A model generated the notes under the pieces. The model was not told where the DNA came from. It ran no database searches and saw only the letters and a program-made list of their open reading frames with translations. 64,000 bases of DNA. It comes from SIG437 sp045576235. Lineage in GTDB: Bacteria; Bacillota; Clostridia; UBA1381; UBA9506. Position numbers and translations under genes: made by a program. Shown in pieces: positions 9,084-16,965 of this stretch (positions within the stretch are counted from its first letter, which is position 1; each line of letters opens with the position of its first letter). Where the stretch lies: NCBI GenBank assembly GCA_045576235.1, contig JAZNGA010000017.1, positions 9,675 through 73,674 of the forward strand. Reading direction: 5' to 3'.

Positions 9084-9680
9084 TTATTCTTCTATTACGC
9101 ATCCATATATGTATTCCCAGAAATTATCTGCGCCTTCCTGACTTTTCGTCGTGAAGGGAATCAGGACATCTCCCTCCTGAAGCTCTAATTCATCTATGAT
9201 AACCTCAAGATTTTTTTCAAGCTGGGCTTTGGAAAGCTTGTCCGTTTTTGTTGCAAAAACAACAGCATAATCCGACCTGTAGCGAACCCAGTCAAGCATC
9301 ATTTTGTCATCTTTTGTGGGCTTGTGACGCGAATCAACCAAAAGCACAACCTGCATAAGCTGCGCCCTCGTGTTTAAATATTCATCAATCATCTGTCCCC
9401 ACTTTTCAATTTCGGACTTCGACCTTGTTGCATAGCCATAGCCCGGAAGGTCAACAAGCATCAGCTTTTCGTCAATTTCATAGAAATTGATAGTCGCTGT
9501 TTTTCCCGGTGTGGCGCTGACATGAGCAAAATTTCGTCTGTTTAAAACCTTATTAATCATCGACGATTTGCCCACATTCGACCTGCCGACTAAAGCCACT
9601 TCGCAAATAGCCGTCGCAGGATATTGCTCTTTTTTAACTGCCGATATCAAGAGCTTCACCTTATTTGTGTTTATTTTCAT
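9084..9680 (-). CDS. engB: Ribosome biogenesis GTP-binding protein EngB (YsxC/YihA)
   Basis: 198 residues, typical for this TRAFAC GTPase needed for assembly of the large ribosomal subunit. Visible motifs: G1 GRSNVGKSS (residues ~32-40), G2 region SATPGKT, G3 DLPGYGYA, G4 TKTDKL, and the family's SRHKPT after the G3 region. The ATG overlaps the stop of the upstream sugar-phosphate kinase by 4 nt (ATGA). In many Firmicutes engB lies next to lon, and lon is indeed two genes upstream here. Confidence 0.95.
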   Translation of the reverse strand: MKINTNKVKLLISAVKKEQYPATAICEVALVGRSNVGKSSMINKVLNRRNFAHVSATPGKTATINFYEIDEKLMLVDLPGYGYATRSKSEIEKWGQMIDEYLNTRAQLMQVVLLVDSRHKPTKDDKMMLDWVRYRSDYAVVFATKTDKLSKAQLEKNLEVIIDELELQEGDVLIPFTTKSQEGADNFWEYIYGCVIEE

Positions 9681-10615
9681 ATCATCATCTCCAGAGTTTC
9701 AACTCTTTTCTCATTCGCAAAGACTTCGTCTGCTGTGCAAAGATTTGTCGCAGTTTTTGATGTTGTTATGCATCCTGCACTGACTGCAAGACGCGCCGTT
9801 TTTTCCAAGCTTTCGTCATTTACTATTGAATGGCAGATTGTGGCAACCATAGAATCCCCTGCCCCAACCGCACTTTTAAAATCAATGTCAAATGTTTTTG
9901 CGCGAAGAAATTTTCCATCTTTTGCAAAAATTGCTCCTTTCTCACCAAGAGAAACTGTCACCATTCTTATTCCACCTGACAAAAGCTTTTCAATCATTTC
10001 TTTTGTTTCTTCTTCATCAAGAGGCCTCTCGGCAAGCTCTGAAAGTTCATCAATGTTTGGCTTTATTGCATAAGGCTTTTTACAGAGAGCAAGTTTTAAC
10101 GCCTCTCCGCTTGCATCCAAAACTGTCTTAACTCCTTTTTCATTTGCCTTTTCAATGCATTTTGCATAAAAATCTTTGTCCACCCCATCGGGAAGACTGC
10201 CTGTAAGCACCAGAATTTCAATTTCATCAAGCTTTTTTTCAATCACGCTTTCAATCTCAGTCTGTTTTTCTCTGCTGACAAAAAAGCTCTGCCCGTTGAC
10301 CTCTATCACAGAGCCCTCGCTTTTGTCTAAAAGCTTAAAATTCTCGCGCGTTTTTCCTTCCACTGTGACAAAAGCGTTTTCTATGTCTGATTCTTTTAAA
10401 ATTCTGCCGAGTTCCGCCTCTTTATCCTTGCCGATAAAACCAATTGCACAAACAGAAAGTCCAAACGACCTTAAAACCTTTGAGACATTAAGCCCTTTTC
10501 CGCCCATGCTCTCTATTCTGTTTCTGACTCTGTTTGTTTTTGTCTTTATAAACTCGTCAAACTCCAGCATTATGTCAACCGAAGGATTAAGCATTAGTGC
10601 AGCAATTTTTGTCAT
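9677..10615 (-). CDS. 1-phosphofructokinase-family (PfkB) hexose kinase
   Basis: 312 residues of the ribokinase/PfkB fold, subfamily of 1-phosphofructokinase and tagatose-6-phosphate kinase. Signatures: MLNPSVDIML at the N-terminus, GGKGLNVSKVL (PfkB motif 1, residues ~39-49), TGSLPDGV, KPNIDELSEL and the catalytic GAGDSMVA (Asp as base) near residue 250. It should use ATP to phosphorylate a phosphorylated ketohexose. No fructose PTS genes lie nearby, so the exact substrate is open. It sits between lon and engB and overlaps engB, an odd place for a sugar kinase. Confidence 0.88.
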   Translation of the reverse strand: MTKIAALMLNPSVDIMLEFDEFIKTKTNRVRNRIESMGGKGLNVSKVLRSFGLSVCAIGFIGKDKEAELGRILKESDIENAFVTVEGKTRENFKLLDKSEGSVIEVNGQSFFVSREKQTEIESVIEKKLDEIEILVLTGSLPDGVDKDFYAKCIEKANEKGVKTVLDASGEALKLALCKKPYAIKPNIDELSELAERPLDEEETKEMIEKLLSGGIRMVTVSLGEKGAIFAKDGKFLRAKTFDIDFKSAVGAGDSMVATICHSIVNDESLEKTARLAVSAGCITTSKTATNLCTADEVFANEKRVETLEMMI

Positions 10616-10635
10616 GTGTTTCTCCTTGCAATGAA

Positions 10636-12969
10636 TCAGTCAATAATAGCCACATTTAAAACATCATTCATGCTTTCTGCTGTGATGATGCGGACATTTT
10701 CCTTAACAACATCTTCTAAGTCATCAATATCTTTTTTATTTCCTGCAGGAATTATGACCGTTTTAACACCTGCTGAATATGCCGCCAAAGTCTTTTCTTT
10801 AAGTCCGCCAATCGGAAGAACTCTTCCTCTTAAGGTCACTTCGCCCGTCATTGCAACATCGTGTCTGACTGCTCTTCCGCTAAGCGCTGAAACAAGTGCG
10901 GTTGCAATCGTTATACCCGCAGAAGGACCGTCTTTCGGGGTTGCACCTTCAGGCACATGGATGTGAATGTCGCTGTCTTTATAGAATTCCTTGTTTTCAA
11001 CCTTTAAGCTTTCAGAATTTGCTCTGACATAGCTCACTGCAGTCCTCGCAGATTCCTGCATAACATCTCCAAGCTGACCTGTCAGCTCTGTTTTTCCGCT
11101 TCCCGGCATTATGTTAACCTCAACACTTAATGTGTCTCCGCCAACCTGCGTCCATGCAAGACCTGTCACAACGCCAACTTCATCCTTTGATGAAACCTTT
11201 TCTGTCTCATATTTTTTCTTTCCTAAAAAGGAAACGAGATTTTTTTGATTGATGCTCACTTTAGCTTCCGCATTTTCAGCAACTCTGACTGCTGCTTTTC
11301 TGCATATTTCAGCTATTCTGCGCTCTAAATTTCTCACGCCTGCCTCACGAGTGTAAAAGCTCACGACATCGTGTAATGCTCCGTCTGTTATGCCTAAATT
11401 TGCTTTTTTCAACCCGTGCTCTTGAGCCTGCTTGGGCACAAGATGTTTTTTAGCTATCTTAAACTTTTCTTCTGATGTGTAGCCTGAAATTTCAACAATT
11501 TCCATTCTGTCAAGGAGCGGACGCGGAACAGTTTCTAAGCTGTTTGCCGTCGCAATAAAAAGCACCTTCGACAAATCAAACTCGTGCTCAATATAGTGGT
11601 CTCTGAAATTTTTATTCTGCTCTCCGTCTAAAACCTCAAGCATAGCTGAAGCAGGGTCACCATGATAATCAGAGCTCATTTTGTCAATTTCATCAAACAG
11701 CATGAGCGGATTGTTTGAGCCTGCTGTTTTTAAGGCATTTATGATTCTGCCAGGCATAGCCCCGATATATGTCTTTCTGTGACCTCTTATTTCAGCCTCA
11801 TCGCGCACACCGCCAAGCGATATTCTCACATATTTTCTTCCAAGACTTTCTGCAATTGATTTTGCTATGGATGTTTTGCCCACGCCGGGAGGCCCAACAA
11901 GGCACAAAATAGGACCGCCAAGATTTCCTGTCACTTTTTTGACTGCAAGATATTCAAGAATTCTTTCTTTAACCTTCTCCAAACCATAGTGGTCTCTGTC
12001 TAAAATCTTTCTTGACTTTGAAATGTCAATTTCATCTTTCGTGGAAACCTGCCACGGAAGGTCGCAAATCCATGTGACATAGTTTCTTATGACATTTGCC
12101 TCAGGATTTCCATATTGCATCTTTTTCATTCTTGAAAGCTCTTTAGTGCATTTTTTATAAAGCTCTTTAGGAACACCGATTTCCTTCATTTTTTCGGTGA
12201 ATTCCTTAATTTCAATCTCAACTCCGTCTTTGTCGCCAAGCTCTTCTTCTATGACCTTCATCTGCTCTCGAAGGAAATATTCTTTCTGGTTCTGGTCTAT
12301 GTTCTTTTTAACTTTTTGATTTATAACTTTATTAAACTCCAAAATTTCTGTTTCTCTCATAAGGATTGTGATAAGCTTTTCCATGCGCTCTTCTAAACAC
12401 ACGGTGTTTAAAATCTCCTGCTTATCCTGAACCTTAAGCTGAAGATTTGCCGCTACGGAATCCGTAAATTCTGAAAAGTTTTTCATATTTTCAAGCGGCA
12501 CCATCATATCAGGATTAACCTTCTGATTGTTTTCAGAATATTTTTCAAATTCTGCCACAATTCTTCTCTGGAGCGCCTCATATTTCACATCATCTTCGTC
12601 TTCGTCATCACAGCTCAGTTCACAAACAAACGCACGCAAATAAGGCTTCTCCTCCTGCACCTCTAAAATCTGCGCTCTGGAAATGCCTTCAATCAACACT
12701 CTGACTAAGCCGTTGGGAAGTTTGACAACCTGCTTAACACGGCAGATTGTGCCGATGGGCTCCAAATCCTTCGGCTTCGGCTCTTCGATTCTTATGTCCT
12801 TCTGCATTGACAAAAAGACAATCTGACCGTTTGCCATAGCAGTCTCTAATGCCGCTATGGATTTTTCTCTTATCATATCAAAATGCATAAGTGTATTTGG
12901 AAACACAACGAGTCCCCTTGCCGCGACCGTTGGCAAAGACATTGTCTTGTTCATAACTAAATTATTCAT
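10636..12969 (-). CDS. lon: ATP-dependent protease Lon (LonA)
   Basis: 777 residues, full length. The N-terminal substrate-binding domain (about 10-205) is followed by a coiled-coil linker, the AAA+ module with Walker A GPPGVGKTS (about 350) and Walker B LMLFDEID, and the C-terminal protease domain with PKDGPSAG (catalytic Ser) and GGLKEKTLAA (catalytic Lys). Cytoplasmic quality-control protease. The ATG follows GGAGGAGTAA. A TATAAT occurs upstream but no CIRCE or other heat-shock operator was recognised between it and the SCIFF operon. Confidence 0.97.
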   Translation of the reverse strand: MNNLVMNKTMSLPTVAARGLVVFPNTLMHFDMIREKSIAALETAMANGQIVFLSMQKDIRIEEPKPKDLEPIGTICRVKQVVKLPNGLVRVLIEGISRAQILEVQEEKPYLRAFVCELSCDDEDEDDVKYEALQRRIVAEFEKYSENNQKVNPDMMVPLENMKNFSEFTDSVAANLQLKVQDKQEILNTVCLEERMEKLITILMRETEILEFNKVINQKVKKNIDQNQKEYFLREQMKVIEEELGDKDGVEIEIKEFTEKMKEIGVPKELYKKCTKELSRMKKMQYGNPEANVIRNYVTWICDLPWQVSTKDEIDISKSRKILDRDHYGLEKVKERILEYLAVKKVTGNLGGPILCLVGPPGVGKTSIAKSIAESLGRKYVRISLGGVRDEAEIRGHRKTYIGAMPGRIINALKTAGSNNPLMLFDEIDKMSSDYHGDPASAMLEVLDGEQNKNFRDHYIEHEFDLSKVLFIATANSLETVPRPLLDRMEIVEISGYTSEEKFKIAKKHLVPKQAQEHGLKKANLGITDGALHDVVSFYTREAGVRNLERRIAEICRKAAVRVAENAEAKVSINQKNLVSFLGKKKYETEKVSSKDEVGVVTGLAWTQVGGDTLSVEVNIMPGSGKTELTGQLGDVMQESARTAVSYVRANSESLKVENKEFYKDSDIHIHVPEGATPKDGPSAGITIATALVSALSGRAVRHDVAMTGEVTLRGRVLPIGGLKEKTLAAYSAGVKTVIIPAGNKKDIDDLEDVVKENVRIITAESMNDVLNVAIID

Positions 12970-13064
12970 TTACTCCTCCGCTGCATGTTTTCATAATCTT
13001 TATTATTATATCAAAACACGCAAAATAATACCATCTTTTAACTTTTTGTTTATTTTAATCAGCT

Positions 13065-14441
13065 CTATCCTTCCATTTCAGCCTTCTTAACTGCACAATA
13101 AAGTGCGCACTCCACGCGCTTTCTCTGAAGCTTACAGGTGAGCTCCAAAGGCGTATTTATGTCACCATTATATATGTATGCATTAGCAGGACACGAGCCG
13201 CTGCAATAGAATTTTGCAAAACAATCCTCACACGACGGTTTTGTGTATATGTTTGATTTTTCAAACATTGTCTTAATGTCTAAATCCATCCCATCTTTTT
13301 TGACATTACCCATTTTCATTTCATCCATACCGACAAACTGGTGGCAGGGATATATGTCTCCGTTTGGTGCAACGGCAACATATTCGTGGCCTGCGCCGCA
13401 ACCGGAAAGCCTTTTCACGACACACGGACCACCGTCTAAATCAATCATAAAATGGAAAAAGTTAAAGCCCTTTCCTTCTTTTTTTCTGTTTATATATTCA
13501 ACAGCGAGCTTTTCATATTCTTCATTGATTCTTTCGACATCTTCATCGCGGAGCGCATATGGCATTTTTTTATCTGCCACAACGGGCTCAACGGAAATCT
13601 GTTTAAAGCCAAGGTCAGCTAAATGAAGCACATCTTTTGCAAAATCAAGATTATAGCTTGTGAATGTTCCGCGAACATAGTAATTATCCTGATTTCTCGA
13701 TTCTGCCATATCTATAAACTTATCGCAGATTTTATCATAGCTGCCGCTTCCGTCAACGCGTTTTCTGACTCTGTCATTTATTTCTTTTCTTCCATCTAAA
13801 CTCAAAACAATGTTGACCATGTTTTCGTTTATATATTTTTTCTTTTCTTCGTCGAGCAAAATCCCGTTGGTAGTGATTGTGAATCTGAAATTCTTGCCTG
13901 CATCCTTTTCAATTTTTCTTGCATATTCAACAATTTCTTTAACGACATCAAAGTTGATGAGCGGCTCACCGCCGAAAAAATCTATTTCAATGTTTTTTCT
14001 TGCACCTGAATTTTTAATAACATAATCAATTGCCGCTTTTCCGACTTCTGCGCTCATAACCGAACGCTCACCGCCATAGGCTCCCGTGTCTGCAAAGCAA
14101 TATTCGCATCTTAAGTTGCAGTCGTGGGTTATGTGAAGGCACATTGCCTTAACAACTGATTTCTTGTTCCATTTTGCAGCGATATCTGCATATGAGTCTT
14201 CAGAAAAGAGCATGTCCTCTTTATATAGCTCCCTGATGTCAGAATATGCCTCTAAAAGCGCCTCTTTTTCATATTTTTCGCAAAGAGCCTCTTCTATATA
14301 TTCGGGAAGAGTCTCGCTTTCGGGCGGATTTTCCCCCATAACCTTCAGCATATCAGCTGCGGTGTCGTCTGTCGTGTGCACCGCGCCACTATAAACATCT
14401 AAAACAACATTCGTGTCATCTATTTTAAAAACATGTACCAT
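13065..14441 (-). CDS. scfB: SCIFF peptide maturase (radical SAM/SPASM thioether-forming enzyme)
   Basis: 458 residues from the ATG at 14441, chosen because AGGAAG lies 7 nt upstream and the protein then begins MVHVFKID as in the family; an upstream in-frame start would add 22 unrelated residues. The radical SAM cluster motif CxxxCxxC is Cys108, Cys112 and Cys115. A C-terminal SPASM region with many cysteines (CGAGH, YPCHQF, CEDCFAKFYCSGSC, CKLQ, CALYC) should bind two further iron-sulfur clusters. Known family role: forming Cys sulfur-to-carbon thioether links in the SCIFF peptide. The peptide gene lies directly upstream, separated by a hairpin. Confidence 0.95.
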   Translation of the reverse strand: MVHVFKIDDTNVVLDVYSGAVHTTDDTAADMLKVMGENPPESETLPEYIEEALCEKYEKEALLEAYSDIRELYKEDMLFSEDSYADIAAKWNKKSVVKAMCLHITHDCNLRCEYCFADTGAYGGERSVMSAEVGKAAIDYVIKNSGARKNIEIDFFGGEPLINFDVVKEIVEYARKIEKDAGKNFRFTITTNGILLDEEKKKYINENMVNIVLSLDGRKEINDRVRKRVDGSGSYDKICDKFIDMAESRNQDNYYVRGTFTSYNLDFAKDVLHLADLGFKQISVEPVVADKKMPYALRDEDVERINEEYEKLAVEYINRKKEGKGFNFFHFMIDLDGGPCVVKRLSGCGAGHEYVAVAPNGDIYPCHQFVGMDEMKMGNVKKDGMDLDIKTMFEKSNIYTKPSCEDCFAKFYCSGSCPANAYIYNGDINTPLELTCKLQRKRVECALYCAVKKAEMEG

Positions 14442-14520
14442 TTCATATCTTCCTATCAAAAAAATCTTTCTTGTGCTCAGGCAAAATCTTTTAAGAGCTC
14501 CGAGCAAAAATCCTCAATAT

Positions 14521-14566
14521 GATAAAAACGCAACAAGGCAGACGGCTAACCGCTACATTGTTGCGA
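14521..14566 (-). terminator. Attenuator-like hairpin between SCIFF peptide and maturase genes
   Basis: On the minus strand CGCAACAA (14565-14558) pairs with TTGTTGCG (14536-14529), followed by TTTTTATC. It lies between the peptide gene and its maturase in the same direction. Partial termination would give more peptide mRNA than enzyme mRNA; this effect is inferred. Confidence 0.65.
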
Positions 14567-14593
14567 TTTATGTTTTTTCTTCAAAGCACAATT

Positions 14594-14734
14594 TTATGCT
14601 CTTTCACATTTCTGGTTTGCAACTGTGCAAGATGTCTTGCAAGCTGACTGACATGATGTCTGACATTCACCGCAACCGCCTGTTTTTGCTGTCTGCTTTA
14701 ATGTTTTTTTGTTTAATGTTTTAATGTGTTTCAT
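14594..14734 (-). CDS. scfA: SCIFF (six-cysteine ranthipeptide) precursor, 46 aa
   Basis: Small gene encoding MKHIKTLNKKTLKQ...GGCGECQTSCQSACKTSC...NQKCERA, 46 residues with six cysteines, at positions 20, 23, 27, 31, 35 and 42. This spacing and the MKHIKTLN leader are diagnostic of the SCIFF family, the most widespread ranthipeptide of Clostridia. A ribosome site GGAGAG precedes the ATG. The product is expected to be modified by the maturase encoded just downstream, forming thioether bridges. The biological role of the mature peptide is not settled; signalling has been suggested for some clostridia. Confidence 0.95.
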   Translation of the reverse strand: MKHIKTLNKKTLKQTAKTGGCGECQTSCQSACKTSCTVANQKCERA

Positions 14735-14777
14735 TTTATCCACTCTCCATTTAATTATTTATCGCAAGGCTAAAAGC

Positions 14778-15197
14778 CTATCGTCTTCTTTTTCCTCCGG
14801 AGTTAATGCCGATAACTCCGCCGAGCGCGCCAACCACTATGCCGATTGCAAAAAGTACAGCAGTGTGAGCATTAAATTCAAATCGTTCACTGACTAAGGA
14901 TGCAATAATGTAGAGCACAGCTACATAAATCACGCCACAAAGAGCCCCGTTTAAATAGCCCTTGCTCGAAGCTTTTTTTGCCGACAGCACACTTCCTGAA
15001 ACAATGCTTATCACGGCGCTCCCTAAAGCCACCGCAGGAATTACATTCTCGCTCACTCCCGTATATGTAATGACGAGGGATGAGACCGCAAGCAAAACAA
15101 GCGTGACAATAAACGAAATCAAAACTCCCTTCGTCAGACCGCCGGCGCCAAGGTCCCAGAATCCTAAAGACTTCATCTTCTTATCTTCGTTATACAT
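14778..15197 (-). CDS. TIGR04086 family membrane protein
   Basis: 139 residues with four predicted membrane helices (about 22-45, 52-74, 83-105, 113-133) and a basic C-terminal tail GGKRRR. This family is found next to SCIFF and yajC in Clostridia, as here, but its role is unknown; a part in export or handling of the ranthipeptide is only a guess. AGGAGG lies 8 nt before the ATG. It is in the same direction as yajC upstream and SCIFF downstream and may be part of one transcript. Confidence 0.85.
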   Translation of the reverse strand: MYNEDKKMKSLGFWDLGAGGLTKGVLISFIVTLVLLAVSSLVITYTGVSENVIPAVALGSAVISIVSGSVLSAKKASSKGYLNGALCGVIYVAVLYIIASLVSERFEFNAHTAVLFAIGIVVGALGGVIGINSGGKRRR

Positions 15198-15261
15198 AAA
15201 TTCTACCTCCTGAATTGAAAAGCGTTAATATAACCTATTCAATTCAGGAGACATTTATGAA

Positions 15262-15588
15262 TTATTCGTCATCTGACACTTTTTTCTCCACAGCCTTGAT
15301 TCCCCAACGCTCAATCGTAATCTGGTTGGGCTGTTGCTTCGGGCCTGTTTCAAAAATGACCTTTTCGTCTTTGATTTTAACGATTGTTCCAACCATTCCG
15401 CCGATAGTGGTGATTTTATCTCCCACTTTTATTGAAGAAAGCATGTTCTGAGTTTCTTTTTCTCTCTTTCTCTGCGGTCTGATTAAAATGAAATAGAAAA
15501 TTGCAATGATTACAATAAACGGCAAAAACTGCATAACCAATGCAAGCCATTCAGGCTGAGCTGCCGCCCCCTGTGTTGCTGGATCCAT
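15262..15588 (-). CDS. yajC: Preprotein translocase accessory subunit YajC
   Basis: 108 residues. One N-terminal membrane helix (about 17-38, ending in YFILIRPQRKREKE, the family signature) followed by a soluble domain with KVGDKITTIGGMVGTIVKI. YajC associates with SecDF next to the SecYEG channel. The ATG follows GGAGGTG. A good promoter lies upstream, making yajC the first gene of the yajC-TIGR04086-SCIFF run. Confidence 0.95.
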   Translation of the reverse strand: MDPATQGAAAQPEWLALVMQFLPFIVIIAIFYFILIRPQRKREKETQNMLSSIKVGDKITTIGGMVGTIVKIKDEKVIFETGPKQQPNQITIERWGIKAVEKKVSDDE

Positions 15589-15679
15589 GTGCTTTACACC
15601 TCCGAATTAAATTATCCTGCTGAGGCTTTCGTCTTTAAAAGCACAAGGCAAAAACCACAGCTTATTCTACTCTTTATAT

Positions 15680-15708
15680 ATTATAACCGCAAAAGCATAT
15701 TTTGGCAA
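15680..15708 (-). promoter_or_regulatory. Promoter of yajC
   Basis: Minus strand: TTGCCA (15708-15703), 17-nt spacer, TATAAT (15685-15680). It begins only ~30 nt beyond the stop of the shortened MocR gene. Confidence 0.75.
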
Positions 15709-15735
15709 TAGTTTTTTTCAAAGTTCATTAATTTG

Positions 15736-16833
15736 TTATAAATTCTTAAGCTCTTTTCTTCTTTTTCTTCTGACTCTGTTAATATGGCGTTCAAAATCTC
15801 CGTTTGAAATCAGTTCGGCTAAAACATATTGCTCAAATGTCGGCACCGAGCACGAATAAAATCCGAGCCTCTCTTCATAGAGAGAAATCAGCTTTTCAGG
15901 AAGCACCATATAGCCCACTCTTAGCGAAGAAGAAATTGTTTTTGAAAAGGTGTTTATGTAAATAACATTTTCGTTTGACGAAAGCGAGAAAAGCGTTTCT
16001 TCTGCCTTATGAGAAAGAGAAAACTCAGACTCAAAATCATCTTCAACTATGTAGCGGTCTTTCTTATCTGCCCACCTTAAATATTCGTGTCGTTTAGATG
16101 CCGTTGCCGTCACACCACTCGGAAAGCTTCTGTATGGCGTGATATGGAGAATTTCTGCTGATGTTTTTAAAAGCTCCTCCGAGTCAATTCCATCACGCCC
16201 CAATGAGAGCATCTCACATTCCACGCCGGAGGACATATAAACCTGTCTTATCTTTTCATATGATGGCGATTCAAGACCATAAATTCGTTCTCTTCCCAAA
16301 AGCTCAACAATAAGTCCATAGAGATATTCAGCGCCCGAGCCTATGACAATCTGCTCAGGAGTTGATTTTATGCCTCTGTTTCTTTCTAAATAGTGCGAAA
16401 TGGCTGTTCTGAGCTTTGCGCATCCCATGTTGTCTGCTCTCTCCATAATAGCTTCTCCGTAATCTGCCAAAACCTTTCTCATTGTCTTGGCAAGAACAGA
16501 AAAGGAAATATCTCCCGAATGATTTTCTTCCGCCCGACTGCCACGATTTAAAGGTGCAGAAGCTTTGCTTTTTGGCGCAGCAAAAAAATCATCTGTCCTG
16601 AACGAAACGAAATATCCGCTTCTTTCTTTTGCCTCGACATATCCCTCCTCACACAAAAGAGCATAAGCATGCTCTACTGTCACGGTGCTGATTCCCAATT
16701 CATCACTGATGAGCCTCTTTGAAGGAAGCTTTTTACCAAATCTATATATTCTGCCCACGATATCCTCCCTGACCTGTTCATAAAGCTGAAGATAGGCAGG
16801 CTTTTTGCTTTTTTTATCAATAACATATTTCAT
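15736..16833 (-). CDS. MocR/PdxR-type GntR regulator, C-terminally shortened
   Basis: 365 residues. An N-terminal GntR winged helix (about 8-75; LYEQVREDIVGR, LPSKRLISDELGISTVTVEHAY) is joined to a fold-type I aminotransferase-like domain with IVEDDFESE and the PLP-binding Lys in NTFSKTISSSLRVGY. Family members are usually about 450-490 residues; this one stops right after HINRVRRKRRKELKNL, where the C-terminal subdomain (roughly 100 residues) should follow. No continuation is visible in any frame downstream, where the yajC promoter begins. It is either a 3'-deleted remnant or a short working variant. MocR proteins sense PLP or amino-acid adducts; its target is unknown. Confidence 0.85.
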   Translation of the reverse strand: MKYVIDKKSKKPAYLQLYEQVREDIVGRIYRFGKKLPSKRLISDELGISTVTVEHAYALLCEEGYVEAKERSGYFVSFRTDDFFAAPKSKASAPLNRGSRAEENHSGDISFSVLAKTMRKVLADYGEAIMERADNMGCAKLRTAISHYLERNRGIKSTPEQIVIGSGAEYLYGLIVELLGRERIYGLESPSYEKIRQVYMSSGVECEMLSLGRDGIDSEELLKTSAEILHITPYRSFPSGVTATASKRHEYLRWADKKDRYIVEDDFESEFSLSHKAEETLFSLSSNENVIYINTFSKTISSSLRVGYMVLPEKLISLYEERLGFYSCSVPTFEQYVLAELISNGDFERHINRVRRKRRKELKNL

Positions 16834-16910
16834 CTGATATTATTAAACACCTCCGCGCGCAGTGTATTTATGTATCCAGATTTATTATATAATACCTTTT
16901 AAAAAAAAAC

Positions 16911-16950
16911 AAGAGCTATAGTAAAATGAGTTCACTTTACTATAGCTTCA
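16911..16950. terminator. Terminator hairpin upstream of MocR gene / after the CLC gene
   Basis: Arms AGCTATAGTAAA (16914-16925) and TTTACTATAGCT (16936-16947), with inner TGA/TCA. It terminates the CLC gene on the minus strand (A-rich on the plus-strand left side). Member of the recurring hairpin family. Confidence 0.75.
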
Positions 16951-16965
16951 TCAAAAAAGATTATA

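Noticed and set aside
9624..10634. Plus-strand open frames opposite the PfkB kinase and other minus-strand genes
   Set aside because: They lie antisense to genes with clear family motifs, lack ribosome sites and have low-complexity Ser/Leu/Phe-rich translations typical of shadow frames.
14442..14507. Longer N-terminus for the SCIFF maturase
   Set aside because: The additional 22 residues do not fit the family, and the ATG at 14441 has the proper ribosome site.
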